Assembly (NCBI GenBank): GCA_021784575.1
Contig: JAJYHX010000006.1
Location: forward strand, 1 to 64,000
Direction: 5' to 3'
Source: Nitrospirota bacterium
GTDB taxonomy: Bacteria; Nitrospirota; JACRHJ01
DNA: 64,000 nucleotides
A program made the position numbers and the translations under genes. Every line of letters begins with the position of its first letter. Within the stretch, counting starts at the first letter, position 1. The notes beneath the pieces were generated by a model, which saw only the letters and a program-made list of their open reading frames with translations, was not told the origin of the DNA and made no database searches. Shown piece by piece: positions 7,477 to 16,284 of this stretch.

Positions 7477-9939
7477 TTAACCGATAATCTTGAAAATCCG
7501 GGCCAGTTCGGCAAGGACTTCTTCCGGCGGTATGCCAGGCGGCGCGGCGAGGTATCGGGGTTCCCATACGGGGTTGAATTTTTCCTTGAATTCCCTGAGG
7601 GCGGGGGGCGAATCGAAGTGTTCCCGGTGGGCGTAGGGGAGGTCTTTCAAGGTGTTTTCGCCCTCTTTCAAATCGAGCGGCGCAGTTCCTAAGTTTAACC
7701 ATTTAAAGCCTTTTTCCGCTCCGTGGCGGTGAATCCCCGCCAGCAGGGGCATAAGCGCGCCGGCGCCGGGTCTTGAGCGTATAACTACCGGGAAAAGCAC
7801 GGATTTTTCTTTGCATTGCCATACGCGGGCGAGGGCGGCGATACCGTTTTTATAGAGCGCCGCGACGGGTAAATTTTTAACCAGAAGCCCTTCCGCGGGC
7901 CCTGATCCGTGCTCGAAAGACGCCCGCGCATCCGCCGGCAGCGCCGCCATTCCGCCCTCGAAATATCCGAATCCGAACCCCGCTTCCTCGGGGTAAACAA
8001 GCCCTTTTGCGCCGTCCGTTATAAGCGCCCTGGCCTCATCGGAAACCTTGGTCAGGGTCAATCCCATGTCGAGGTAGAACTGGCGGTTCTCGGACGGGAT
8101 TTCGTAAAACGCGGGCCTGGTCTCGCGGTTTGTGTATTCCATGAAGCGCCAGGCGAGCTCCGTCCTGGCGGAAGGCGGCCCGACCGGTTCGCCCAGGCAT
8201 ATATTCACTCTTTCGCCCTGCGCCACCGGCAGAAAGGCCCCCGGCTCTCCCGTAGACATGGCCCGGGCGTTCCCGCTGAAAACAAGGTGCGAAGGCGTCT
8301 GTCCGGAGCGGCAGGCAATCCCGGGCGCGTCGGGTATTTCCTCCATCCCGCGCGGGACGAGTCTCGGCGCTTTCCGGCCAAGAGCGGTTCCCGCAGCGAT
8401 GAATACAAGGGCCGCCGTCGCGCCGACGGTGGTCCGGAAGAACCTTGCCGCATTTGCGAAGTAGCCGAACTCAAGCCATATCTCCCGCGTGTAGTGGACA
8501 TGCCTGTAAATGAATAGTCCGACCGCGGCGGAGCTGATAATAACAAGCCCGGCGGCAACCAGCCAGGCCGTCGAAAGCGGCTGCGTCTTAAGCGGCGCAG
8601 TCCTGTAGAACAGCCTCGGAAACGGCAGGATACCGGCCAGGACGGCGAAAAGAAATATCGCTTCCTCGTAATCGAACGCCCGCATTAACGAAAATACAAT
8701 CCCGAAGAACAGCGCAAGGATAGACAGGGAGTAGGCGCTTTTGATGCGCCTCTGAAGGCCCCTTGCGAGAAACAGAAGGACGATGCCCGTGATGCCTGCC
8801 ATAATGTGCGCCGCCTCGACCGCCGGAAGCGGCAGCAGCGCCGCCAGCGCGGACATCCTGCCTGGGATGGCGGGCGCCGCGCCCGTTATGAGGAGTATCG
8901 CCCCGGCGGCGAATACGGCTATGCCGGCCAGGTCGGGGAGCAGGATCGGCGCGGCCCTGGAGGCCGAGAGCGCGGCGGTTTTAAAGAATTCCTTGTTCCG
9001 GAGCGCCTCCTGCGCGCCGAGCATGAGTATGCCGGCAATCAGCGGCAGGATATAGTAAATGCCCCTGTATACCAAAAGAGAGCCGAGGACAGAGGTCGGG
9101 GGCGCGTACGGAGAGAGCATTACGAGAGCCACCGTCTCGAATACGCCAAGGCCGCCGGGCGCCTGGCTTGCAAGGCCCGCAATCTGCGCGAACAGGAATA
9201 TGCCGATGAAGTCCGGGTACGGCAGGCGCAGGTCGTGCCGCAGGAGCACGAAGAGGACGCTGCCCGCGAGCAGCCAGTCGAGCGAGGATACGACTACCTG
9301 GGCCAGGCAGATGTCGAGGGACGGCACCTCGAACTCAATGCCGAAGACACGGACGGGTTTTTTCCTTATGAGGCATACGGCGAGGTAGGATAATACGACG
9401 AGCAGACATACAAGCCCGGCGGCGAAGTCCGACGACACCGGCAGATGAAGCCCCGGCGGGACGGGCGCGGGCCTTGACAGGAATATCAGAGTCCCTACGA
9501 AAGTAAACCCCGTCCAGAACGTGATGCCGTTGAACATCACGACCTTCGCCACATCGCCCGCGGAGAGCCCCCATGATGAATAGAGCCTGTACCGGACTCC
9601 GCCGCCGCTTATGGCCGAAGCGCCTATGCTGTGGCTTAGGGAGTAGGCGACATAAGACGCGAAGGCAGTCCTCCTGTATGCGAGCGTCCGGCGGATATAG
9701 CGGATGGAGATTGTGTCGTAGCCCGTGAGCACGAAATAGCCCGCGGCGGTGAGCAGGAGCGCCGTCATGACATCGTGCGCCGGCAGGTTTTTTATGTGCG
9801 CGATAATTTCGTGGTAGCTGTATTTCCTGAGGGCATGGCGAAGGACGAAGAGCGCGACAAGGAAGAGCGCCCCGCCAAGAAACGGCGCGAGCCTCGCCAG
9901 GATATTTTTCAGCCTGCTATGCCCAGGACTGTCCGACAT
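7477..9939 (-). CDS. mprF: MprF-like lysyl-/aminoacyl-phosphatidylglycerol synthase and flippase
   Basis: The protein has 820 residues. The N-terminal half is a many-helix membrane domain of the flippase type (GGGVRYRLYSSWGLSAGDVAKV near residue 106, AGLASQAPGGLGVFETVAL near 253). The C-terminal third is the soluble GNAT-like DUF2156 transferase domain that uses aminoacyl-tRNA to modify phosphatidylglycerol. The full bifunctional layout is present. Such enzymes reduce the net negative charge of the membrane and protect against cationic peptides. The start overlaps the 3' end of pyk by 23 nt, so both are probably on one transcript. Confidence 0.9.
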   Translation of the reverse strand: MSDSPGHSRLKNILARLAPFLGGALFLVALFVLRHALRKYSYHEIIAHIKNLPAHDVMTALLLTAAGYFVLTGYDTISIRYIRRTLAYRRTAFASYVAYSLSHSIGASAISGGGVRYRLYSSWGLSAGDVAKVVMFNGITFWTGFTFVGTLIFLSRPAPVPPGLHLPVSSDFAAGLVCLLVVLSYLAVCLIRKKPVRVFGIEFEVPSLDICLAQVVVSSLDWLLAGSVLFVLLRHDLRLPYPDFIGIFLFAQIAGLASQAPGGLGVFETVALVMLSPYAPPTSVLGSLLVYRGIYYILPLIAGILMLGAQEALRNKEFFKTAALSASRAAPILLPDLAGIAVFAAGAILLITGAAPAIPGRMSALAALLPLPAVEAAHIMAGITGIVLLFLARGLQRRIKSAYSLSILALFFGIVFSLMRAFDYEEAIFLFAVLAGILPFPRLFYRTAPLKTQPLSTAWLVAAGLVIISSAAVGLFIYRHVHYTREIWLEFGYFANAARFFRTTVGATAALVFIAAGTALGRKAPRLVPRGMEEIPDAPGIACRSGQTPSHLVFSGNARAMSTGEPGAFLPVAQGERVNICLGEPVGPPSARTELAWRFMEYTNRETRPAFYEIPSENRQFYLDMGLTLTKVSDEARALITDGAKGLVYPEEAGFGFGYFEGGMAALPADARASFEHGSGPAEGLLVKNLPVAALYKNGIAALARVWQCKEKSVLFPVVIRSRPGAGALMPLLAGIHRHGAEKGFKWLNLGTAPLDLKEGENTLKDLPYAHREHFDSPPALREFKEKFNPVWEPRYLAAPPGIPPEEVLAELARIFKIIG

Positions 9940-11338
9940 GATGCACCTTAAGGAGGTTCGTGCCGGAGCCGAACGGCACGCCGAGCGTTACCACTATGGC
10001 GTCTCCGTGCCGCGCCAGGCCGCAGCCCAGGGCCGCCCGCTCCACCTCGCGTATCATCGCGTCCGTGTCGCGCTCCTGCCGGACGAGCATCGGGATTACC
10101 CCGAAATAAAGCCTCATCCTCCTGAAAGTCTTCTCGGACGGCGTCGCGGCTATCACGGAAGTCCCGGGCCTGTATTTCGATATTCTGAGGGCCGTGTCCC
10201 CGCTCCTCGTGAAACAGATTATGGCCCTGGCGTTCAGGGCGTCCGCGCTCCGGCAGGCGGAAACGGCGATGACCTCCACCGGCGTTGCCGCCGTATCCGC
10301 ATGGTGGACGGACGAACCCGGCGCGGCTTTGGCCGCCTCCGCGTTCGCGGCTATCCTGTTCATCATCGTTGCCGCCGCGACGGGATATTTCCCCGACGCC
10401 GTCTCGCCGGAGAGCATCAGGGCGTCCGTGCCGTCAAGCACCGCTCCCGCAACGTCCGAGGCCTCGGCCCTTGTGGGCCGCGGGTTCCATATCATGGACT
10501 CCAGCATCTGCGTCGCGGTTATCACGGGTTTTTTCATCTCGTGGCAAAGCCTGATTATCCTCTTCTGGACGAACGGGACTTTCTCGAGAGGCATCTCCAC
10601 GCCGAGATCCCCGCGCGCCACCATAACGGCGTCGGAATTTCTTATAATCTCCTTTATCTCCCGAAGGGCCTCAGGGCGTTCTATCTTTGAAACCACCGGC
10701 ACGTCCGAACCCATCTCGGATATTTTGCGCTTGAGCATGAGCGGGTCGGAGGCCTTCCGGACAAATGACAGGGCGATGTAGTCCACATCCTCTTCCACCA
10801 GGAGCTTCAGGTCGTCGAAGTCCTTGCCGGTCATGGTGGGGAGTTCGAGCGGGAGGCCGGGGAAGTTCACCCCCTTGTGCTCCAGGAGGACGCCGCCCTT
10901 TACCACCCTCGCCTTGACCAGGCCCGCGGACGCCGAGATTACCTTAAGCTCCATCATCCCGTCGTCTATCAGAATGCGGGAGCCGCGCCTTAAATCGGCT
11001 CCGAGCCTTTCGTAACTTACGTGTATCCGCTCCGCGTCCCCGGTTGTATCCTCGGAGGTGAGAAATACCGTATTGCCCTCGCTCAGCCGCGCCTTTCCGC
11101 CCGCGAGCCTGCCTACCCGCACCTTGGGGCCGCCGAGGTCTCCCAGTATGCATAAAGGCTCCGCCCTGCCGGATTTCGTCAGGTTTCTTATCCGCCTTAT
11201 TAGCTCGCGTTTCTCCTCCGCGTCTCCGTGGGACATGTTCAGCCGGAACGTATCCACGCCCGCCTTTATAAGCCCAAGGAGCGTTTCTTCGCCGGCCGAT
11301 GCCGGACCGACCGTCGCGACAACTTTTGTTCGCGCCAT
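9917..11338 (-). CDS. pyk: Pyruvate kinase
   Basis: The protein has 473 residues, normal length for bacterial pyruvate kinase. It converts phosphoenolpyruvate and ADP to pyruvate and ATP. Visible motifs are the N-terminal TVGPAS, FRLNMSHGD near residue 32, SKIERPEAL near 217, the signature MVARGDLGVEMPLEKVPFVQK near 240, ATQMLESM near 275, and the C-terminal domain with GTNLLKVHHVG. It is transcribed away from the lipoprotein gene at 11.5 kb through overlapping promoters, and mprF follows directly. Confidence 0.96.
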   Translation of the reverse strand: MARTKVVATVGPASAGEETLLGLIKAGVDTFRLNMSHGDAEEKRELIRRIRNLTKSGRAEPLCILGDLGGPKVRVGRLAGGKARLSEGNTVFLTSEDTTGDAERIHVSYERLGADLRRGSRILIDDGMMELKVISASAGLVKARVVKGGVLLEHKGVNFPGLPLELPTMTGKDFDDLKLLVEEDVDYIALSFVRKASDPLMLKRKISEMGSDVPVVSKIERPEALREIKEIIRNSDAVMVARGDLGVEMPLEKVPFVQKRIIRLCHEMKKPVITATQMLESMIWNPRPTRAEASDVAGAVLDGTDALMLSGETASGKYPVAAATMMNRIAANAEAAKAAPGSSVHHADTAATPVEVIAVSACRSADALNARAIICFTRSGDTALRISKYRPGTSVIAATPSEKTFRRMRLYFGVIPMLVRQERDTDAMIREVERAALGCGLARHGDAIVVTLGVPFGSGTNLLKVHHVGQSWA

Positions 11339-11344
11339 AAATAA

Positions 11345-11396
11345 TTGAATCCCCTTGTGTTTGTGTGTTATACTCCCGTCTCAACAATTATAGCAA
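11345..11396. promoter_or_regulatory. Overlapping divergent promoters for pyk (-) and the FN3 lipoprotein (+)
   Basis: Plus strand: TTGAAT (11345-11350), 18 nt, TATACT (11369-11374). Minus strand: TTGCTA (complement of 11391-11396), 18 nt, TATAAC (complement of 11367-11372). The two -10 boxes share four base pairs, so polymerases should compete for the site. Confidence 0.6.
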
Positions 11397-11505
11397 CTGC
11401 CCGTCGTTCGGGAATGACGGACACGCGCGGCGCAATTGCGGGGGCGCAATTTATTTCGCCCGGCAGCCGCCTGTTCGCGTCTTTATTATATTTGGAGAAC
11501 CCCGT

Positions 11506-12579
11506 TTGAGGAAGAACTTTTTTTTAATCGCCGTCCTGACAGCCGCCTTGTTTGCTGTCTCATGCGGCAGGAAAGGGGACTTGATAATCCCCGGGACCGT
11601 GCTTCCAAGGCCCGTGACCGGCCTTTCCGTGGAGCTTAAGTCCGCCGCCGTGATACTCTCCTTTACTGCGCCCGACAAAAATACCAGAGACTATCCGATT
11701 GCCGACCTTGCCGGGTTTCTCGTGCTGCGCGCGGATGTTCCGACAGGCGGGACGGGCTGCCCCTGCGCGTTTGAAAAAGTTGGATACATAGACCTTGAAT
11801 ATCCAAAAGGCGCGGCGATAAACGGCAGAAAGGTCGTATGGGCGGACAGGACGGCCATCTTCGGCAGGAGATACGCTTACAGGGTGATGCCCATGAACAG
11901 GGACGGCTTTTACGGCCAGGCCGCGCAGACGCTCCCGGTGGATTTCCTCATGCCGCCGGAGAAAATATCGAAACTCACGGCCTCCGCGGGGAACATGACG
12001 GCCCTGCTCTCCTGGAGCATTCCCGCTAAAGACGAAGGCGGAAGGCCGATGAACGACCTGGCCGGGTATGATGTTTATCGGCGCGCAATGGGCGCAAAAA
12101 CGCAGACAAAAATAACCCCCCGGCCCGTAATGGAGAATAAATTTATCGACACCGGGCTTATAAACCGCAAGACCTATTGCTATTCCGTAACCGCTCTGAG
12201 GGGCAAGGAGCCGCCCCTGACGGAAGGAGATAAATCGGAAGAGGTGTGCGTCACGCCCGCCAAGACACAGGCCCCGCCCCCGCCTGCGGGGCTTCGGGCC
12301 GTGGGGGGCGAAGGGATGGTATTGCTTTCCTGGGAGCCGTCGTTCGAGCCGGACGTGGCCGGGTATAATATTTACCGGCGGGCCGAAGGAGAAAAGGCGT
12401 TCAAGAAACTGAGCCGGACGCTTGTCGCAAGGATAACATACACGGACAGGGACGTTACGCCGGGAGTCAGGTATACATATTATGTGACGGCGGTTGACAA
12501 TGCCGTTCCGCCGAACGAGAGCGCGCCCTCAAAGGAAGAAGAGGCCATCCCGCAGGCATTGCAGCCGGGGCAAAAATAA
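11506..12579 (+). CDS. Outer lipoprotein with fibronectin type III domains
   Basis: From TTG 11506 (GGAG 8 nt upstream) the protein has 357 residues and begins with a lipoprotein signal ending AVLTAALFAVSC, so Cys17 is the lipidated residue. The frame stays open upstream to 11365 but that part has no signal-like sequence. Three FN3-like beta repeats follow, marked by LSW.P...D.AGY.VYRR patterns near residues 170-195 and 270-295. FN3 lipoproteins usually act as surface or periplasmic scaffolds, and no enzyme domain is visible. The leader region 11400-11465 carries a GGGGCGCAA-type repeat. Confidence 0.8.
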   Translation: MRKNFFLIAVLTAALFAVSCGRKGDLIIPGTVLPRPVTGLSVELKSAAVILSFTAPDKNTRDYPIADLAGFLVLRADVPTGGTGCPCAFEKVGYIDLEYPKGAAINGRKVVWADRTAIFGRRYAYRVMPMNRDGFYGQAAQTLPVDFLMPPEKISKLTASAGNMTALLSWSIPAKDEGGRPMNDLAGYDVYRRAMGAKTQTKITPRPVMENKFIDTGLINRKTYCYSVTALRGKEPPLTEGDKSEEVCVTPAKTQAPPPPAGLRAVGGEGMVLLSWEPSFEPDVAGYNIYRRAEGEKAFKKLSRTLVARITYTDRDVTPGVRYTYYVTAVDNAVPPNESAPSKEEEAIPQALQPGQK

Positions 12580-12732
12580 TCGGCAGTAACCGGCAAGCCA
12601 GCCGTCATGGGCGCCGGGGCCGGATGGCCCGTCGCCTGTTGCGCGCAATATCAAAGATGTGAATGCGGTTGTCAACGCCTTTCACGCTGTTATTGCCCCT
12701 GCCTGTTGCGGCGCGAGTGCAACATAAAGACT

Positions 12733-12909
12733 CTACGGCCTTATGGAAGCCTCGCCGATGCGAGGCAGGCCGCCTTTCTCATACTCCCGGAAAAAGGCGG
12801 TGTAGGTTGCGTTAATCCCGTTCTTGACATGCGCCCCCAGCCGCCCTACAGGAAACCCCCTCTTTTTTGTCTTCAACGCAAGCCCTGAATTAGTCTGCCT
12901 ACCGTTCAT
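12733..12909 (-). CDS. Possible small basic protein, 58 residues
   Basis: A minus-strand frame from ATG 12907-12909 to TAG 12733-12735 is preceded by a near-perfect ribosome site (AAAGGAGATAAATG) and an AT-rich region suitable for a promoter. The product starts MNGRQTNSGLALKTKKRG and is strongly basic at the N-terminus. I do not recognise it. A perfect hairpin (GCCTCGC/GCGAGGC, 12751-12768) lies inside the 3' part, which could instead mark a decayed repeat. It is the only gene candidate in the 540-nt gap between the lipoprotein and the barrel gene. Confidence 0.35.
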   Translation of the reverse strand: MNGRQTNSGLALKTKKRGFPVGRLGAHVKNGINATYTAFFREYEKGGLPRIGEASIRP

Positions 12910-13121
12910 TTATCTCCTTTCGTAATGATAATTAATATTCTTATAACAATTAAACTCTTGCATGGAAGTGAATTTTTGTCAAGAAAATTAATATTTATGG
13001 TTTTTGTTATAATATTATGAGATTTGGTAAATTGGGGTATTTCAACTTATTGCTTTCCAAAAGATTTATGCAGAGCTAAAAAAACCTGCAAGCCTTTATC
13101 AAAATCAAAAGAGAGGCGGAG
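12910..13121. other. AT-rich intergenic leader before the outer membrane protein gene
   Basis: This stretch is very AT-rich with several TATAAT-like words (for example near 13010), so it probably carries promoters for the flanking divergent genes. No single -35/-10 pair with good spacing stands out. Confidence 0.4.
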
Positions 13122-13997
13122 ATGAGGGCGGTTGCGCTAATTACCTGTTTATTTGTGCTGACAATGGCGGCGCCTGTATTCGCGGAACAGGCGCAACCCT
13201 CCGGGGCCGGTGAAAACGGGCTTAAGATCTCTCTCGGATATGACGGGGCCTACATGCATTACTCGGAGGATCAGCCCTTCGGCGCCGGTGTGTTCGATAA
13301 AGAAAACGGCTGGATGAACGGACTGAGCGCCGAGATAAGGTACGACCGCGCGTTCTCTTATCCACTCTTCGCGCGGGTGGATTTCGACTACCTCGATTCC
13401 AACCACGTAAAATATATCGGTGGTTTGCAGACCGGCAACGGGACCATCGTTCCGTATAACGCAACAACCCCGGATGTATTTTACAAGACTGAGTTCGACT
13501 TCGGATACAAGGTATGGAACCCTGGGCGTTTCTCGCTGGCCCCCTATCTGGGCGTCGGCTACAGGGACTGGGTGCGCGGCCAGGATACGCTTCCGGACTA
13601 CAGGGAGACTTACACCTGGTGGTACGGTGCAATAGGCATGGAGGCCAGGTGCAGGGCAACAAAACGCCTTCTTGCCGGGGTTGACGCCGCGCTGTTTTTG
13701 CCCTTCGGCCAGGAGATGAGCACCAGCATCTCCCATACAATTGATCCTGCGACATTTCACATAAAGAGCCGCCCCGGCTGGCAGGTCGAAGTCCCGATAT
13801 CGTATGACATTTATACGACCGGAGCCGGGCGTTTCGCGGCGTTTGTGTTCCTTACGCCTTATTACGAGCGGTGGGATATAGGCCAATCGCAGACCATTAC
13901 TTTGACGGTAAACGGCCAACCGGTTGGCGCTGCCCTTGAGCCGGCGAGCCATACGGATCTCTACGGCGCGAAGGCCGGAATAGGCGTAAATTTCTAA
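13122..13997 (+). CDS. Outer membrane beta-barrel protein
   Basis: The protein has 291 residues. A classical signal peptide (residues 1-21, cutting after PVFA) precedes a chain of alternating amphipathic strands rich in Tyr, Trp and Gly. The protein ends in GVNF, where a terminal aromatic residue is the usual BAM recognition signal. Regular strand pairs such as FSLAPYLGVGYRDW and FDFGYKVW fit an 8-12-strand barrel. No protease or porin signature is certain, so the function is open (adhesion, small porin or omptin-like protein are possible). GGCGGAG precedes the ATG. A terminator follows. Confidence 0.8.
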   Translation: MRAVALITCLFVLTMAAPVFAEQAQPSGAGENGLKISLGYDGAYMHYSEDQPFGAGVFDKENGWMNGLSAEIRYDRAFSYPLFARVDFDYLDSNHVKYIGGLQTGNGTIVPYNATTPDVFYKTEFDFGYKVWNPGRFSLAPYLGVGYRDWVRGQDTLPDYRETYTWWYGAIGMEARCRATKRLLAGVDAALFLPFGQEMSTSISHTIDPATFHIKSRPGWQVEVPISYDIYTTGAGRFAAFVFLTPYYERWDIGQSQTITLTVNGQPVGAALEPASHTDLYGAKAGIGVNF

Positions 13998-14011
13998 GGC
14001 ATCCCTGAAAT

Positions 14012-14058
14012 AACCTGCCCCGGATTTGCAAAGCCCGGCGGGACAGGTTTTTGTTTTT
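14012..14058 (+). terminator. Terminator after the outer membrane protein gene
   Basis: AACCTG-CCCC pairs with GGG-A-CAGGTT (one bulge), followed by TTTTTGTTTTT. It separates the barrel gene from the sat leader. Confidence 0.75.
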
Positions 14059-14366
14059 CTTATGGCTCATCAGAAAATTTTATAATACTTTTCGATATAT
14101 AGGCGTTGTCCCTTAAGTTTCCACAAGTTATAGTTACGGGCCAGTTTGGCGCTTTCCTTTTATGCCTGCCGTTTATCCCCTCATTAATATTATTAATTGG
14201 AAACCTATATAGAAAGGATGTAAACTCCCCCTCCGTGAAGGGCCATGCGTATAAGCATGAACGGGGCAGGGGGCGCGTGCAGGTAGCGAACGGGCTGTTG
14301 ACGTGACCCCAAAACCCTTAGCACCAAGGTTTCTGACCGATTTAATAAAACAAGGAGGAAGTGAAG
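14059..14366 (+). promoter_or_regulatory. Long leader of sat with a candidate structured RNA
   Basis: There is no gene here. A candidate promoter is TTAATA (14184-14189), 16 nt, TATATA (14206-14211). Downstream lies a two-level hairpin. CCCCCU plus CCGU (14227-14236) pair with ACGG, a 3-nt bulge and AGGGGG (14261-14273), enclosing CATGC-GTATAA-GCATG (14244-14259). A second stem, AAACC with GGTTT, lies at about 14308-14329. AAGGAGG at 14352-14358 fixes the sat start. No known riboswitch class was recognised. Confidence 0.45.
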
Positions 14367-15581
14367 ATGGCGCTTGTTAATCCGCACGGAAAAGCAAAGA
14401 AACTGATGCCGCTTCTCCTGGAGGGGAAGGCACTGGAGACGGCGACAGCCGCCGCGAAGAAAATGGAGCAGGTCAAAATGACCTCCAGGGAGACCTCCGA
14501 CCTCATAATGATGGGCATCGGCGCGTTCACCCCGCTCACGGGCTTTATGACAAAGGCCGACTGGCAGGGCGTATGCGACAAGTTCGTCATGGCCGACGGC
14601 ACGTTCTTTCCCATTCCCATCACGCTCTCGACCGGCAAGGAGCAGGCCGGCAAGCTGAAGGTGGGCCAGGAAGTCGCGCTCGTGGACGGTGAGTCCGGCG
14701 AGCTTATGGGATCCATGACCATCAACGAGAAGTATTCGATAGACAAGGCCTACGAGTGCAAGGCCGTATTCACCACGACCGACCTTGAGCACCCCGGTGT
14801 CCAGAAGGTCATGGAGCAGGGCGACGTCAACCTCGCCGGGCCGGTGAAGGTCTTCTCCGAGGGCCACTATCCGGAGACCTACAAGGGCGTTTACATGAGG
14901 CCCGCCGAGACCAGGAAGCTCTTTGAAGAGAAGGGCTGGAGCACCGTTGCGGCCTTCCAGACCAGGAACCCGATGCACCGCTCCCACGAGTATCTTGCGA
15001 AGCTTGCGATAGAGATGCTCGACGGTTGCTGCATCCACATGCTCCTCGGCAAGCTCAAACCCGGCGACATACCGGCGGACGTAAGGCAGAAGGCCATAGA
15101 CGTCCTGGTTGACGAATATTTCACGAAGGACACCTGCGTCGTCTCCGGCTACCCGATGGAAATGCGCTATGCAGGCCCCAGGGAGGCGCTCCTGCACGCG
15201 CTCTTCAGGCAGAACTACGGCATGAGCCACCTGCTCGTTGGCCGCGACCACGCCGGCGTCGGCGACTACTACGGCCCCTTCGACGCCCACCACATCTTCG
15301 ACAAAATCCCCAAGGGCGCGCTGGAGACGCAGCCGATGAAGATAGACTGGACGTTCTACTGCAAGAAGTGCGACGGCATGGCCTCCATGAAGACCTGCCC
15401 GCACGGGAAGGAAGACAGGCTCATACTCTCCGGCACCAAGCTCCGCAAGATGCTCTCCGAGGGCGAAGAGGTTCCCGATCACTTCAGCCGGCCGGAGGTG
15501 CTTACCATCCTCAGGAAGTATTACGAGGGCCTGACGGAGAAGGTCGAGATAAAGATGCACCGTTTCGCGGAAGGCAAATAA
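14367..15581 (+). CDS. sat: Sulfate adenylyltransferase (dissimilatory ATP sulfurylase)
   Basis: The protein has 404 residues. It makes adenosine 5'-phosphosulfate (APS) and pyrophosphate from sulfate and ATP, the first step of sulfate reduction (reversible in sulfur oxidation). Motifs are [16 protein letters not shown] near residues 197-212 (QxRNPxHxxH), [20 protein letters not shown] near 292, and a Cys cluster [18 protein letters not shown] near 330-347, as in zinc-binding Sat of sulfate reducers. ATG 14367 is chosen over GTG 14361 because the ribosome site lies 8 nt upstream. It starts the sat-apr-qmo run. Confidence 0.97.
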   Translation: MALVNPHGKAKKLMPLLLEGKALETATAAAKKMEQVKMTSRETSDLIMMGIGAFTPLTGFMTKADWQGVCDKFVMADGTFFPIPITLSTGKEQAGKLKVGQEVALVDGESGELMGSMTINEKYSIDKAYECKAVFTTTDLEHPGVQKVMEQGDVNLAGPVKVFSEGHYPETYKGVYMRPAETRKLFEEKGWSTVAAFQTRNPMHRSHEYLAKLAIEMLDGCCIHMLLGKLKPGDIPADVRQKAIDVLVDEYFTKDTCVVSGYPMEMRYAGPREALLHALFRQNYGMSHLLVGRDHAGVGDYYGPFDAHHIFDKIPKGALETQPMKIDWTFYCKKCDGMASMKTCPHGKEDRLILSGTKLRKMLSEGEEVPDHFSRPEVLTILRKYYEGLTEKVEIKMHRFAEGK

Positions 15582-15795
15582 CCCGGGACGGGCGCAGGCG
15601 GCATATGACCGGCGGGATGATTTAAAATCCGTCGTGCCACAAATTTAATACGAGCAACAGGATTGGTCACATAATTCTCTGATAAAAGGAGGTGGGAAGG
15701 AAGCAGATTTTTTCTTAGGGGGAGTTTGGACGCATTCAGTCTGAAGCCGGTTATACGGCTAAACGCAAACAGAAGATTTACAGGAGGAGGTTAAG

Positions 15796-16218
15796 ATGCC
15801 AAGTTGTGTAAACGTCGATAAATGTGACGGCTGCAAGGGCAAGGACAAGACTGCCTGTCAGTACATCTGCCCGAACGACCTTATGAAGCTGGACAGGAAC
15901 CTTATGAAGGCTTGGAACCAGGAGCCGGAAGCCTGCTGGGAGTGCTATTCCTGCGTGAAGATATGCCCCCAGAGCGCCATCGAAGTCAGGGCCTATGCGG
16001 ACATAGTCCCGTTGGGCGGCAGCGTTGTGCCTCTCAGGGGTTCGGACTCCATCATGTGGACCGTAAAGTTCCGCAACGGCAAGCTCAAGAGGTTCAAGTT
16101 CCCCATCAGGACCACCGCGGAAGGCTCCATAAAGCCTTACGAAGGTATGCCGGAGCCGGGCGACGTAAAGGACCAGCTCCTGTTTACCGAAACCGGGAAG
16201 ACATTGCCGAAGCTTTAA
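15796..16218 (+). CDS. aprB: Adenylylsulfate reductase, beta (iron-sulfur) subunit
   Basis: The protein has 140 residues. It carries the two [4Fe-4S] clusters that feed electrons to the AprA flavin. Cluster ligands are visible in CDGCKGKDKTACQYICP (residues 10-26) and CWECYSCVKICP (near 47-58). The C-terminal tail after residue 100 matches the extension that wraps around AprA in known structures. AGGAGGAGG precedes the ATG. The 214-nt gap from sat holds its own leader with a small hairpin around AGCCGG-TTATA-CGGCT, so a separate promoter is possible. aprA follows after 66 nt. Confidence 0.97.
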   Translation: MPSCVNVDKCDGCKGKDKTACQYICPNDLMKLDRNLMKAWNQEPEACWECYSCVKICPQSAIEVRAYADIVPLGGSVVPLRGSDSIMWTVKFRNGKLKRFKFPIRTTAEGSIKPYEGMPEPGDVKDQLLFTETGKTLPKL

Positions 16219-16284
16219 TTCAGAACAAACAGTCCATAAAAGCAGGGGCCGACCCCTGCGTCAGCCCTACAAGGAGGATTTGAT

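Noticed and set aside
12607-12888. 93-codon plus-strand ORF in the gap after the FN3 lipoprotein
   Set aside because: No ribosome site, Cys/Arg-rich random composition; the opposite-strand 58-codon frame has far better signals.
14225-14300. Cyclic-di-GMP (GEMM) or SAM riboswitch in the sat leader
   Set aside because: The conserved core words of those classes are not present; only generic stems are seen.
14205-15560. 451-codon open frame antisense to sat
   Set aside because: A GC-rich shadow of sat: no ribosome site, no recognisable domain, and sat itself is certain.
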